From positions 3,727,001-3,791,000 of the forward strand of contig NZ_CP152052.1 in the NCBI RefSeq assembly GCF_038637725.1: 64,000 nt of DNA, given 5' to 3'. The translations under genes were made by a program, and so were the position numbers. Below the pieces are notes generated by a model. It was given only the letters and a program-made list of their open reading frames with translations. It made no database searches and was not told where the DNA came from. The first letter of the stretch is position 1, and every line of letters starts with the position of its first letter. Of this stretch, positions 32,607-41,932 are shown piece by piece. This DNA comes from Psychrobacillus sp. FSL H8-0483. GTDB taxonomy: Bacteria; Bacillota; Bacilli; Bacillales_A; Planococcaceae.

Positions 32607-33788
32607 ATGTTATCTCAACAAACAATTGATATCGTAAAATCTACAGCGCCTGTTTTAGAAATTCACGGAGTTGCTATTACAACTACTTTCTATAAAAATA
32701 TGTTCGAAGCACATCCAGAACTATTAAATATATTTAATCATGCAAACCAAGCACAAGGACGTCAACAAACTGCTCTTGCGAATGCAGTATATGCAGCAGC
32801 AGTGCACATCGATAATCTAGCTGCAATCATTCCAGCGGTAAAACAAATCGGTCACAAACACGTAAGTCTTGGTATTAAACCAGAACACTATCCAATCGTT
32901 GGTGAACACTTACTTGGTGCAATTAAAGAAGTACTTGGCGATGCTGCAACAGACGATATTATCAATGCATGGGCAGAAGCTTATGGAGTAATCGCCAATG
33001 CATTCATCGGTATTGAGGAAGAAATGTACCTAGCAGCCGAATCAAAACAAGGTGGCTGGAGATTCTTTAAAGATTTCACTGTTGTCCATAAAGAAAAAGA
33101 AAGTGACAATATTACTTCTTTCTACTTAAAACCTGCAGATGGAAACATGCTACCTACTTATGAACCTGGTCAATTCATTACAATTCGAGTAAGCGTTCCA
33201 GGTGAAGAGTATTTACTAAACAGACAATATAGCTTATCAAAAGCTTCAGATGTAGAAACTTTCCGTATTTCGGTGAAAAAAGAAGATGAAAATGATCCAG
33301 CAGGAAAAGTTTCGGTTCACTTACACAACAATGTAAACGTGGGAGATACAGTAGAGCTTACTGCACCAGCTGGAGATTTCATTTTAGATCCAGAGAAAAC
33401 AACTCCTGTAACATTTATAAGTGGTGGGGTTGGAATCACTCCTATGATGAGTATGTTCGAAACTATCGCGAAAAACCAACCTTCTCGAAAAGTTTCTTTC
33501 ATTTATAGTGCACGTAACGAGAGCCTACATCCATTTGACAAAGATATTCGTTTTTTAATGGAAACAATGGAAGATGCAAAATATGTGCCGCTTTACTCAG
33601 ATACTGAAGATGGATTTATTACAAAAGATGTATTAGCTACTCATGCCATTCAAAGTGGAGATGTATACGTTTGTGGACCAGTTGGGTTTATGGAAGCAAT
33701 GATTAATCATTTACTAGAACTAGGCTTTGCAAATGAACAAATTCACTACGAATTCTTCGGTCCTGCCATGCAATTAGAGTTAGTTTAA
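32607..33788 (+). CDS. hmp: Flavohemoprotein Hmp (nitric oxide dioxygenase)
   Basis: Converts NO and O2 to nitrate using NADPH. The globin domain (1-140) has the proximal heme His85 in IGHKHVSLGI and the distal Tyr29 and Gln53. The FAD domain carries RQYSLS (about 205). The NAD domain has SGGVGITPMMSMF and YVCGPVGFMEAM. At 393 aa it is full length. AAAAGGA precedes the ATG. Control by the divergent nsrR is expected, and an NsrR-like box sits about 70 bp upstream. Confidence 0.97.
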   Translation: MLSQQTIDIVKSTAPVLEIHGVAITTTFYKNMFEAHPELLNIFNHANQAQGRQQTALANAVYAAAVHIDNLAAIIPAVKQIGHKHVSLGIKPEHYPIVGEHLLGAIKEVLGDAATDDIINAWAEAYGVIANAFIGIEEEMYLAAESKQGGWRFFKDFTVVHKEKESDNITSFYLKPADGNMLPTYEPGQFITIRVSVPGEEYLLNRQYSLSKASDVETFRISVKKEDENDPAGKVSVHLHNNVNVGDTVELTAPAGDFILDPEKTTPVTFISGGVGITPMMSMFETIAKNQPSRKVSFIYSARNESLHPFDKDIRFLMETMEDAKYVPLYSDTEDGFITKDVLATHAIQSGDVYVCGPVGFMEAMINHLLELGFANEQIHYEFFGPAMQLELV

Positions 33789-33803
33789 AATTTCTCATAT
33801 GAT

Positions 33804-33842
33804 AAAACGTGTTACTTTGTATAGAGTAACACGTTTTTTTTA
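33804..33842 (+). terminator. Terminator of hmp
   Basis: Stem AAAACGTGTTACT/AGTAACACGTTTT followed by T-rich sequence. Confidence 0.9.
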
Positions 33843-33935
33843 TAGGAATTATTTAATGTATAATTATGCTTTTAGTAGTATTAATAGTTATTTGGAAATG
33901 CTATAATTATCCTATAATTCTTAATAAAAGAAGAA

Positions 33936-34754
33936 ATGAGTGAAATATTCACAATGTCCAAACACTTCGAGAGCAAATACATACCCCTTTCTACTTTTTT
34001 TAAACAATCTACATCTAAAGAACTTACTTTAACCTATGATGAAATTGAGGCAATTATAGGACATGTTTTACCAAATGCTGCATACTTGAGCAGTAGTTGG
34101 TGGAAAAAAACAAAACCACCTGCTCTCCATTACTTTGCATGGGTAGATCATGGATATTCTATTAAGGATGTTACTTTAGGTAAATCTGTTCTTTTCCATA
34201 GTGTCTTACATGAGAAAGATGAACGAATTACGGATGAAAACAATCAACAGGATATTCTAGTTATTCGAGAAGCTGAACATGAAGATGCTCGCGCTTTTAT
34301 TACCTTACAAGAAACAATTTTTGCCGAGACGGACTTTATGCTGTTTGGGAAGTCTGATATTCAACTAACCGTTCAAAGCATCCGAAAAAGTATGACTTCA
34401 TGGAAAAACTCTCAAAACTCTATTTTACTTTTAGCTATAATGAATGGACAGTTTGCTGGTTACGTTAAGTTCATAGGAGGACCAGCTCCTCGCGCTTTGC
34501 ATAGAGCCTCGGTAGTCATTGGTGTAAAACAACAGTTTGCTAAAAAAGGCATCGCTTCTTCCCTCATGATTCATGGAGAGAAATGGGCAAAAGAAGTGGG
34601 AATTTCAAAGCTAGAACTTACCGTGATTAAAGAGAATATCAATGCCCAAAAGCTCTATAAAAAACTGGGCTTTGAAAACGAGGGCATAAGAAAGAATGCA
34701 CTTGTTATAAATGATCAAATTGTTGATGAATTTTACATGGGAAAACAAATCTAA
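33936..34754 (+). CDS. Two-domain protein: DUF7662-like module fused to a GNAT acetyltransferase
   Basis: A 272-aa fusion. The first ~85 residues contain KYIPLSTFFKQST, LTLTYDEIEAIIGHVLPNAA, SSWWKKT and FAWVDHGYSIKDVTLGKSVLF. This pattern (WW, then AW..xG(W/Y)..V) is shared with small DUF7662-type proteins. From about 107 a GNAT domain follows (ILVIREAEHEDARAFITLQE, then VKQQFAKKGIASSLMIHGEKW and INAQKLYKKLGFENEG). The start is either 33936 or the ATG at 33954; neither has a strong ribosome binding site. Function unknown; the N-terminal module may select the acetylation target. Confidence 0.78.
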   Translation: MSEIFTMSKHFESKYIPLSTFFKQSTSKELTLTYDEIEAIIGHVLPNAAYLSSSWWKKTKPPALHYFAWVDHGYSIKDVTLGKSVLFHSVLHEKDERITDENNQQDILVIREAEHEDARAFITLQETIFAETDFMLFGKSDIQLTVQSIRKSMTSWKNSQNSILLLAIMNGQFAGYVKFIGGPAPRALHRASVVIGVKQQFAKKGIASSLMIHGEKWAKEVGISKLELTVIKENINAQKLYKKLGFENEGIRKNALVINDQIVDEFYMGKQI

Positions 34755-34850
34755 GAGTATAGTAGGGACCGACCATGGTTGGGCCATTTTAATGAATGTT
34801 GCGAATTAACGATTATATGTTACACTTCAGCATTTTTCCTAATACAAAAA

Positions 34851-35134
34851 GGGGCTGTCCCTAAAGTCATACATTGACTGAGAGATGGTCCCTTTTCCAA
34901 TGTATTGATTCCGTTCCAGACGGACGCTTTCCGCGGGCATGGCTTTAGTCTCCTCGTCGCTTTTGCTCCTGCGGGGCCTTCAGCTCACGCTATTCCCGCT
35001 GGAGTCGCCGTCTTCCACTATAATCAATTGCCTAAAAAAAATAGTAGTTTAATAAAAAGTATACAAAAAACAGGTGTAGAAAAAGACTAATTTTTCTACA
35101 CCTGCTTCAATTTATGGGCTTATTGGACAGCCCC
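34851..35134. mobile_element. 284-bp MITE-like element with perfect 10-bp terminal inverted repeats
   Basis: Ends are GGGGCTGTCC (34851) and GGACAGCCCC (35125). Inside lie a family A GC-rich repeat (about 34905-35033) and a hairpin CAGGTGTAGAAAAA (35071) with TTTTTCTACACCTG (35091). The right part recurs at 63089-63197 with the same terminal GGACAGCCCC. No transposase is encoded, so movement would need an enzyme from elsewhere. Confidence 0.8.
34905..35033 (+). repeat. GC-rich dispersed repeat, family A, copy 2
   Basis: Blocks GACGGACGCTTTCCGCGGGC, TCTCCTCGTCGC, CTCCTGCGGGGCCTTC, CTGGAGTCGCCGTCTTCCAC and AATCAATTGCCTA in the same order as copy 1, nested inside the 284-bp element. Confidence 0.88.
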
Positions 35135-35719
35135 TCACCTTGTTTTCGATACATATGTGTTATTAGTTTCCCAGTATCTATAAGGATAGTGCACTGCCTC
35201 ACCACTGTTCTCGATGCCTATTCTTGGACCAGTTGAAATCGATGTAACTTGCTCACCTTCTGCAATGTACAATGGCTTTTCACTCCAACACTTACCATAG
35301 TACTCCATCGAGATTGCCATCGCTTTTGTTAGTTTTCCAGGTCCGTTTGTCCACTGTTTCGTGGGTAGATTATTGCGGAACTCTTTCATTAGCTCTAGTC
35401 CTTCTATTGGTTCTACTGCTCGTATTAAAATGGCATTTGGGGTCCCAACTACACCAGATACGACGTTAATGAGCGTATGCGTATGCATTTGATAAGTGTA
35501 AATAAGTCCAGGCTCTCCAAACATTACTTCTGTACGTTTGGTTCTCCTGTTTCCAAAGCTATGTGCTGCTCTATCCTCCGCCCCCATATACGCTTCTGTT
35601 TCTACGATTTTTCCGATTAGTAAGCCACTGGTATGTTCGTGCACTATGTACTTTCCGATTAAATTTCCTGCAAGCTCTAACGTTGGTTGATGAAAAAAGG
35701 ACATATCAATAGGTTTCAC
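35135..35719 (-). CDS. DNA-3-methyladenine glycosylase (AAG/MPG type)
   Basis: Removes alkylated purines from DNA, starting base excision repair. The 194-aa protein shows the AAG fold: PTLELAGNLIGKYIVHE, then VETEAYMGAEDRAAHSFGNRRTKR with the catalytic Glu and the base-flipping region, and NGPGKLTKAM. The length equals B. subtilis YxlJ (196 aa). I start at GTG 35719, one base after the stop of the CoA-transferase, with GGGG ten bases before. The two genes are therefore tightly coupled. A longer upstream reading would lie inside the neighbour. Confidence 0.9.
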   Translation of the reverse strand: MKPIDMSFFHQPTLELAGNLIGKYIVHEHTSGLLIGKIVETEAYMGAEDRAAHSFGNRRTKRTEVMFGEPGLIYTYQMHTHTLINVVSGVVGTPNAILIRAVEPIEGLELMKEFRNNLPTKQWTNGPGKLTKAMAISMEYYGKCWSEKPLYIAEGEQVTSISTGPRIGIENSGEAVHYPYRYWETNNTYVSKTR

Positions 35720-35720
35720 T

Positions 35721-36992
35721 TTAAATAAACCCCATTTTCTTCGCTTCGAATGTAAGCTCTTCTCGGAATTTTGGATGTGCAATAGATATAAGCTGCTTAG
35801 CACGCTCAGAAATTGGTTTCCCAAACATTTTGGCCACACCATACTCTGTTACAATCATATCAACGTCATTTTTAGAAGTCGTTACAACTGAACCAGGTGT
35901 AAGGCTTAGCTTAATACGGGAGAGTTCATCATTTTTAGCTGTAGACGTCATACAAACAAAGCCCTTCCCTTCTTTTGCAAACCGCACTCCACGAGCAAAG
36001 TCTGCTTGTCCACCAGAAGAAGAATAATACTTTCCAGCTACTGTTTCAGATGCACATTGTCCAAACAAATCCACTTCTGTTGTAGCATTAATCGAAACAA
36101 TGCGTTCTTCCTTGGCAATTTCACGTGGGTCATTGACTATACTTACTGGTAAAAACTCCACTGCCGGATTATTATGCAAAAAGTTATAAAGCTTGTTGGA
36201 TCCGAAAGCGAACGTTGCAATAATTTTTCCTTTATTAGTAAACTTATGTGTTCCGTCAATAGCACCAGCTTCTACTAGCTCCACGATTCCATCAACAAAC
36301 ATTTCTGTGTGAATACCTAAGTGTCGATGATCTTTTAGTAAACTAACTACTGCATTTGGTATTGAACCTATCCCAATCTGCAACGTATCACCATTTTGAA
36401 TGGTCTCTGTCACAAATTCTGCAATCTTGATATCCTTTTCTTCAATTGGTGCTGCAATATCTTGCAATAAAGGACGATTATTTTCTACAAAACCAGCGAT
36501 TTGACTAATGTGAATTTGGTTTTCCCCAAAAGTCCGAGGCATATGCTTATTTACTTCTAATATAAAGGGAACCGATCCAATAAATTCACTTACGATGTCC
36601 GCCTGTGTTCCCAATGAAAAATAGCCAAATTCGTCCATTGGCGACGCAACCGCCATAATCATCGAAAGATTCGTAGAGCTCTTCAAGATTCTCGGCACTT
36701 CATGAAAATGGTTGGGAACAAGATCAAGCATCCCCTGATGGAACATTTTTCTCGTAGCCCCACCTAAAAAATATGAAATATGCTTGAGTTTTCCAGGGAA
36801 TGCGCCTTCTATATAATTTCTAGATTGTAACGCTAATAGTTGGTGTATCTTCACATTAGTTAATTCATCGGCATGTTCCTCTAAAATATCTAATAATTTA
36901 TGTGGTTCTCCGTTTGCTAATGGGAGAATTATATCAGCATCTTTTGGAATGAATTCTATTAGTTGCTTATCTGTTAGTTGTTTGTTTTTCAT
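35721..36992 (-). CDS. Acetyl-CoA hydrolase/transferase family protein (Cat1/4-hydroxybutyrate CoA-transferase type)
   Basis: A 423-aa cytoplasmic CoA-transferase family enzyme. Recognisable parts are DTLQIGIGSIPNAVVSLLKDH (glycine loop near the CoA site), GIHTEMFVDGIVELVEAGAI, and SGGQADFARGVRFAKEGKG. The C-terminal end reads VTEYGVAKMFGKPISERAKQ. It would move CoA between acetate and another short acid or hydrolyse acetyl-CoA; which one cannot be told. GGAGTG precedes the ATG. First gene of a two-gene unit with the DNA glycosylase. Confidence 0.87.
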   Translation of the reverse strand: MKNKQLTDKQLIEFIPKDADIILPLANGEPHKLLDILEEHADELTNVKIHQLLALQSRNYIEGAFPGKLKHISYFLGGATRKMFHQGMLDLVPNHFHEVPRILKSSTNLSMIMAVASPMDEFGYFSLGTQADIVSEFIGSVPFILEVNKHMPRTFGENQIHISQIAGFVENNRPLLQDIAAPIEEKDIKIAEFVTETIQNGDTLQIGIGSIPNAVVSLLKDHRHLGIHTEMFVDGIVELVEAGAIDGTHKFTNKGKIIATFAFGSNKLYNFLHNNPAVEFLPVSIVNDPREIAKEERIVSINATTEVDLFGQCASETVAGKYYSSSGGQADFARGVRFAKEGKGFVCMTSTAKNDELSRIKLSLTPGSVVTTSKNDVDMIVTEYGVAKMFGKPISERAKQLISIAHPKFREELTFEAKKMGFI

Positions 36993-37013
36993 GTCGGTGC
37001 ACTCCTGTTGCTA

Positions 37014-37553
37014 TTAGATTTTCCCAGTTTGAATCGTTGGCGCAGTATCTAGAAAAGCTTTTACTTCCTTTGGATTTTGCAATATGCATATATCAACTTG
37101 TTTTGTTTCTCTTAATATTTTTAATGTACCAGGACGGACATCCTTTGGAAAACGCCACACCCATTTGACAAACTCCATGTCTATTTTTTCATTACAGCCT
37201 GGTGCCATATCAGGACGAGTTTTTCCTCTGTGAACCCATGCTCTTTTTAAAATGCGATACATACAGAGGACTTTTGGGAAGTCTAGAAAGATTATTAAAT
37301 CAGCGTATTTCGCTCTTAATTCTAAAGTAGAGTCAAAGTTCCCATCCATGATCCACTCATCTTCTTCTAGTGTCATTTTAATTTTTTTCAGAAACTCAGG
37401 CTTCGGAGTAGGAACCCATCCTGCGTTCCAAAAAAGCGCATCTAAATGGACGAGAGGTAAATTCCACTTTTCCGCAAGCTTTGTTGATAAAGTAGACTTT
37501 CCAGCACCACTTGAACCGATAATTAGTATTCGTTTATGTTTCAGTTGCTCCAA
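37014..37553 (-). CDS. P-loop kinase-like protein (FlaR/DNA topology modulation family)
   Basis: A 179-aa nucleotide-binding protein related to adenylate kinase. Walker A is IIGSSGAGKSTLSTKLAEK, the segment LVHLDALFWNAGWVPTP is typical of FlaR-like proteins, and DLIIFLDFPKVLCMYR marks the Walker B region. The real substrate of this family is unknown. The start is TTG 37553 with AAGGGG eight bases before. It lies 21 bp upstream of the CoA-transferase on the same strand, so all three genes (37553 to 35135) may form one operon. Confidence 0.85.
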   Translation of the reverse strand: MEQLKHKRILIIGSSGAGKSTLSTKLAEKWNLPLVHLDALFWNAGWVPTPKPEFLKKIKMTLEEDEWIMDGNFDSTLELRAKYADLIIFLDFPKVLCMYRILKRAWVHRGKTRPDMAPGCNEKIDMEFVKWVWRFPKDVRPGTLKILRETKQVDICILQNPKEVKAFLDTAPTIQTGKI

Positions 37554-37617
37554 ACCCTACACCCCTTTGATTAGCCATTCTTACATATTACTATGTTTCC
37601 ATCCTGAGACAAAACAA

Positions 37618-37647
37618 AAGCCCGCTCCATTTAAAGGGAGCAGGCTT
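37618..37647 (-). terminator. Terminator of niaP
   Basis: Stem AAGCC(c)GCTCC/GGAGC(a)GGCTT; on the minus strand it runs into TTTTGTTTTG. Confidence 0.75.
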
Positions 37648-37653
37648 ATTCAC

Positions 37654-38865
37654 TTATTCTAATTCAACTTGTTTCGTTTCTGTACCAAGGAGTAATACTG
37701 CTAACACTCCAATGACAATGGCAATACAGAAAATCCCGAAAATCCATCCAATTTCATATCCTGCAGTAACAAGTGAACCAACTAATAATGGTCCAAGAAT
37801 CCCTCCAATACGCCCGACAGAAGCAGCCATTCCTGAGCCTGTTGCACGAATAACAGTTGGATACTGTTCTGGCGAATATGCATATAAAGCTCCCCAAGCT
37901 CCTAAATTAAAGAATGAAAGAAGCATACCAGAAATCAGGAGCAATGTAGTTGATTCTGCAGACCCAAATACAAAGGCACTTGCTGCAGTACCAAGTAAAT
38001 ACGTAACTAACACAAATTTTCTTCCCGCTTTTTCGATTAACCAAGCAGCAGAGAAGTAACCTGGCAATTGAGCTAGTGTCATAATTAACACGTATTCAAA
38101 GCTTTTAATAAGTGTAAATCCTTTTATCACCATAACACTCGGCAACCATAAGAACATTCCATAGTAAGAAAATACAACCGTAAACCAAACAATCCAAAGC
38201 ATAAACGTTCGTTTTGCATATTTTTTGGACCAAACTTCTTTTATATTTTGAAGAATCGATCTAGATTCTGTTTTTTTGGAAGTGTATTGCGGTGAATCTG
38301 GCAGTTTTATACGCAAATAGATTGCGTAAAAAGCAGGTAAAGCAGTAATAAGTAAAGCGATTCTCCAGCCGTAATCCGGAATGATAAAGTATGCAATAAG
38401 CGCGGAAGCTAACCAACCAGCTGCCCAGAAACTTTCTAGTAATACAACTACACGTCCTCTTTCTTTTGCTTCCACACTCTCAGATACTAGAGTAGATGCA
38501 ACTGGCAGTTCCCCACCAAGCCCCATACCAACGAAAAATCGTAAAATTAAAAATGCCAATAAGGTAGTGGTAAGAGCAGATAATCCACTTGCAATCGAGA
38601 ACATTAATAATGTAATCATAAATACTTTTTTACGTCCTACTTTGTCAGCAAAAACGCCAAATACTAGAGCACCAACTGCCATCCCAATAGAGTTAACACT
38701 ACCTATCCACCCCATCTCTCCTGGCGTTAAGTTCCACTCTACCGCAAGTGCGGCGATAACGAATGAAAGAATACCAACATCCATCGCATCAAACATCCAT
38801 GCAAGACCAGCAATTCCAAGTAATTTATTTTTTGATAGTGGTTTTTGTTGCTTCACTGTTGTCAT
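37654..38865 (-). CDS. niaP: Niacin transporter NiaP (MFS, B. subtilis YceI)
   Basis: Imports nicotinate/nicotinamide for NAD salvage. A 403-aa MFS carrier with twelve TM helices. The N-terminal region FDAMDVGILSFVIAALAVEW, GSVNSIGMAVGALVFG and GRKKVFMITLL, then GMGLGGELPVASTLVSE, closely matches B. subtilis NiaP. The ATG follows CAGGAG. A promoter and a repeated CCTGT motif directly upstream point to control by the NAD-related repressor NiaR, which is not in the window. Confidence 0.9.
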   Translation of the reverse strand: MTTVKQQKPLSKNKLLGIAGLAWMFDAMDVGILSFVIAALAVEWNLTPGEMGWIGSVNSIGMAVGALVFGVFADKVGRKKVFMITLLMFSIASGLSALTTTLLAFLILRFFVGMGLGGELPVASTLVSESVEAKERGRVVVLLESFWAAGWLASALIAYFIIPDYGWRIALLITALPAFYAIYLRIKLPDSPQYTSKKTESRSILQNIKEVWSKKYAKRTFMLWIVWFTVVFSYYGMFLWLPSVMVIKGFTLIKSFEYVLIMTLAQLPGYFSAAWLIEKAGRKFVLVTYLLGTAASAFVFGSAESTTLLLISGMLLSFFNLGAWGALYAYSPEQYPTVIRATGSGMAASVGRIGGILGPLLVGSLVTAGYEIGWIFGIFCIAIVIGVLAVLLLGTETKQVELE

Positions 38866-38870
38866 TTTTT

Positions 38871-38892
38871 ACTCCTGTCTTTACACCTGTAA
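38871..38892 (-). promoter_or_regulatory. Candidate NiaR-type operator before niaP
   Basis: CCTGTCTTTACACCTGT, two CCTGT blocks 12 bp apart around TGTCTTTACA, overlapping the ribosome binding site. Upstream on the minus strand TTGTAA-N17-TATACT forms the promoter. The identity with the NiaR motif is from memory and context only. Confidence 0.6.
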
Positions 38893-39039
38893 TGTTTTTT
38901 GTTTACATGTTTAGTATACGCATTGAATAGTAAACTTACAATAGAAAATTAATCTTGTTTTTTATATTTTATTAAGGTAAAATGTCCTTTATAGAAATAC
39001 ATATGTTTATTCAAGGAGAACAGAGAGGCGGATTACATT

Positions 39040-40095
39040 ATGGCTTGGCAAGGACTTATTGAACAGTATAAAGAATATTTACCTGTAACAGAGAAAACAC
39101 CTAAACTATCATTACTCGAGGGAAATACGCCTCTTATTAAACTAGATAACTTGTCAAAAGAACTTGGAATTGAGCTTTACGGAAAAGTGGAAGGTGCAAA
39201 TCCGACTGGTTCATTTAAAGATAGAGGAATGGTATTCGCTGTTGCAAAAGCAATCGAAGAAGGAAGCGAATGTGTTATTTGTGCTTCTACAGGAAACACT
39301 TCCGCTGCCGCTGCTGCATACGCTGCTCGTGCAGGAATAAAATCCATCGTTGTGATTCCGAAAGGGAAAGTAGCCCTTGGAAAATTAGCACAAGCATGCA
39401 TGTACGGTTCTAAGATTATTGAAATTGATGGAAACTTTGATGACGCACTACAAATCGTTCGTAACGTAAGTGAAACAACTCCAGTGTCACTTGTTAACTC
39501 AGTCAATCCATATCGTATAGAAGGTCAAAAAACAGCTGCTTTTGAAATTGTAGACGCCTTAGGCTCATCTCCAGACTTTTTATGTATTCCAGTGGGAAAC
39601 GCGGGTAATATTAGCGCTTATTGGAAAGGATTTAAAGAATATAATGAAGTAAAACAATCTGGTTTACCAAAAATGTTTGGTTTTGAAGCAGAAGGTTCCG
39701 CTGCAATCGTACAGGGTGCACCGATTGCTAACCCTGAAACAGTTGCAACTGCTATTCGTATTGGGAATCCCGCAAGCTGGTCTTTAGCAGAAGCGGCTCG
39801 TGACGAATCTGGTGGTATTATTGATTCTGTGACAGATGAAGAAATTTTAAACGCGTATCAGTTGATTGCTAGTCGAGAAGGTATTTTTGTAGAACCAGGA
39901 TCAGCCGCTTCTTTAGCAGGCGTTATCAAATCTGTAAACGGTGGAAAAATTCCCGCTGGCAGCAAAGTAGTTACAGTGTTTACTGGTAATGGGTTAAAAG
40001 ATCCGGATACTGCAATGCAAGTTTCTACAGTTGACTTAGTATCTTTACAAAATGACGAGGAAGCAATTCGTCAATATATTGAGGGAATACTATGA
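39040..40095 (+). CDS. thrC: Threonine synthase ThrC
   Basis: PLP enzyme converting O-phosphohomoserine to threonine. The PLP lysine is in [14 protein letters not shown] (about residue 60). The phosphate-binding loop [20 protein letters not shown] and the C-terminal [10 protein letters not shown] are typical. The 351-aa length is normal for Bacillus-type ThrC. AAGGAGA lies upstream of the ATG. Its stop overlaps the thrB start (ATGA). hom is not in the window, although hom-thrC-thrB is the usual order in B. subtilis. Confidence 0.97.
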   Translation: MAWQGLIEQYKEYLPVTEKTPKLSLLEGNTPLIKLDNLSKELGIELYGKVEGANPTGSFKDRGMVFAVAKAIEEGSECVICASTGNTSAAAAAYAARAGIKSIVVIPKGKVALGKLAQACMYGSKIIEIDGNFDDALQIVRNVSETTPVSLVNSVNPYRIEGQKTAAFEIVDALGSSPDFLCIPVGNAGNISAYWKGFKEYNEVKQSGLPKMFGFEAEGSAAIVQGAPIANPETVATAIRIGNPASWSLAEAARDESGGIIDSVTDEEILNAYQLIASREGIFVEPGSAASLAGVIKSVNGGKIPAGSKVVTVFTGNGLKDPDTAMQVSTVDLVSLQNDEEAIRQYIEGIL

Positions 40096-41018
40096 GTAAA
40101 AAATGGTCTATTTCAATACCTGCAAGTACTGCGAACTTAGGCCCTGGTTTTGATTCAATCGGAATTGCATTAGATAAATACCTAGAACTTGAAGTGGAAT
40201 TAGCTGTTGAATGGAAGATTGATAACTTATCAGAAAATTTACCTATTGTCCCAAATCCACAGGACCATTTAATTGTTCAAGCAGCTCAAAAAACAGCTCA
40301 AATGCACGGCCTAATTTTACCAGCGTGTCATGTGAAAGCGAGTAGTGAAATTCCACTTGCACGTGGTATGGGAAGCAGCGCTTCTGCCATTGTTGCTGGA
40401 ATAGAACTAGCAAATCAAGTCCTAGCGCTCGAGCTTTCTTCGCATGATAAATTAAAGGTAGCGACTCTAATGGAGGGTCACCCGGATAATGCGGCAGCTT
40501 CCATATTTGGAGGCTTTACCATCTCTTCTAGTGCAGAAAATGGAGAGATTCATGTTTTTCATGCGTACCATATTGATGCATCTTTTGTTTTATTCATTCC
40601 TAATTTTGAATTAAAAACAGAAGCAGCAAGAAATGTGCTACCTGAAAGCTATACACGCAAAGTTTCGGCACAGGCAAGTGCTACAGCAAACTTATTAACA
40701 GCTGCTTTTCTTTCCCAATCCTTTGAGCAAGCTGGCATTTATATGGAGCAGGATTTATTTCATGAACCATATCGACTCGATCTGATTCCTCAAAGTAGAG
40801 AGATAAAAGCTCAAGCCAAAAAAGCAGGAGCATTTGGCACTTGTATAAGTGGAGCAGGTCCTACGCTTCTATCTCTTGTCCAAAAAGGCACAGAAGAAGA
40901 GTTCGTCTCCAAGTTAAACGGAATCTTCCCTGATTTTGACCTTGTACCCGTAACGATCAATCGAACAGGAATTGTTGTATCAAAAAATAAAAAAGGCAGT
41001 GCGATTCTCGTTCATTGA
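40092..41018 (+). CDS. thrB: Homoserine kinase ThrB
   Basis: Phosphorylates homoserine for ThrC. A GHMP kinase of 308 aa: N-terminal [23 protein letters not shown] loop [17 protein letters not shown], and C-terminal [16 protein letters not shown]. Translationally coupled to thrC by a 4-bp ATGA overlap. A strong terminator includes its stop. Confidence 0.97.
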   Translation: MSKKWSISIPASTANLGPGFDSIGIALDKYLELEVELAVEWKIDNLSENLPIVPNPQDHLIVQAAQKTAQMHGLILPACHVKASSEIPLARGMGSSASAIVAGIELANQVLALELSSHDKLKVATLMEGHPDNAAASIFGGFTISSSAENGEIHVFHAYHIDASFVLFIPNFELKTEAARNVLPESYTRKVSAQASATANLLTAAFLSQSFEQAGIYMEQDLFHEPYRLDLIPQSREIKAQAKKAGAFGTCISGAGPTLLSLVQKGTEEEFVSKLNGIFPDFDLVPVTINRTGIVVSKNKKGSAILVH

Positions 41019-41036
41019 GAATTGCACTGCCTTTTC
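40992..41036. terminator. Bidirectional terminator after thrB
   Basis: 18-bp stem AAAGGCAGTGC(g)ATTCTC with its complement (one mismatch), 7-nt loop. Confidence 0.92.
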
Positions 41037-41037
41037 T

Positions 41038-41847
41038 TTATGCTAATAATACTAGACTAATAGCCATCACCATCATTCCAGCGATAACGCCGTAGATAGA
41101 AGAATGTGCTTCATCATACTTTTTAGCAGCCGGTAATAAACCGTCTAATGAAACAAACACCATAATTCCTGCTACTGCAGCGAATACAACTCCAAACATA
41201 ACTCCATTTAAATACGGCATTAATATTAAGTAAGCGAGAAAAGCTCCTACTGGTTCTGCAAGGCCTGATAGAAAGGATAACTTAAATGCTTTTTTACGAC
41301 TTCCAGTAGCATAGTAAATCGGAACTGCAACCGCTATCCCTTCAGGAATATTATGGATTGCGACTGCAATAGCGATTGCTATCCCCAGATTAGGGTCTTG
41401 CAGTGCAGACACAAATGTAGCAATGCCTTCTGGGAAGTTATGAATGCCAACTGCAAGGGCTGTAAAAACACCCATTTTCATCAGCTTAGTATACTCAGCA
41501 TTGCTTGGCTCTACATCCATATCCTCGACGCTCTTCACTTCATGAGGATTACCTAGCTTAGGTAATAGACGGTCTATTGCCGCTATGAAAATCATTCCAC
41601 CAAAAAAACCAACGATCGTCATCCAATATCCGTTTGTTGCTCCAAGCTCTACTACTAATGCATCTTTAGCCTTTACAAAAATTTCAACTAAGGATACGTA
41701 TATCATAACTCCCGCAGAAAAACCTAATGCGACAGATAAAAACTTCGTATTTGTTCGGGAAGTCAACAAGGATAGTAAACTCCCAATACCTGTTGCGAGG
41801 CCAGCAAATAATGTGAGTAATAATGCAAAAATTACATTTTCATCCAT
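41038..41847 (-). CDS. ZIP-family divalent metal transporter (ZupT-like)
   Basis: Eight TM helices in 269 aa. The paired metal-site helices are GIHNFPEGIATFVSALQD and VAIHNIPEGIAVAVP, the hallmark HNxPEG motifs of ZIP transporters. A His/acid-containing cytoplasmic loop (about 95-120) lies before them. It would import zinc, iron or manganese. A promoter TTGCGC-N17-TATAAT lies upstream on the minus strand; no clear Zur or MntR box was seen. Confidence 0.9.
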   Translation of the reverse strand: MDENVIFALLLTLFAGLATGIGSLLSLLTSRTNTKFLSVALGFSAGVMIYVSLVEIFVKAKDALVVELGATNGYWMTIVGFFGGMIFIAAIDRLLPKLGNPHEVKSVEDMDVEPSNAEYTKLMKMGVFTALAVGIHNFPEGIATFVSALQDPNLGIAIAIAVAIHNIPEGIAVAVPIYYATGSRKKAFKLSFLSGLAEPVGAFLAYLILMPYLNGVMFGVVFAAVAGIMVFVSLDGLLPAAKKYDEAHSSIYGVIAGMMVMAISLVLLA

Positions 41848-41932
41848 TGACCCAACTTCTTTCTATATTCATTTTAATCTATTATACGCAACTTGTTTCC
41901 CTTGCGCAACTTTTTTTAACTGAAGAAAGTAT

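Noticed and set aside
34905-35090. A short frame inside the 284-bp element as a protein
   Set aside because: It follows the GC-rich repeat sequence; the same repeat at other places is not open in this frame.
35720-35842. A longer N-terminus for the 3-methyladenine glycosylase
   Set aside because: It would overlap the end of the CoA-transferase gene by 122 bases with no ribosome binding site, and the family length fits the GTG at 35719.
38381-38914. A 177-codon plus-strand frame over niaP
   Set aside because: Runs opposite to a strongly recognised niacin transporter and into its promoter; no ribosome binding site.
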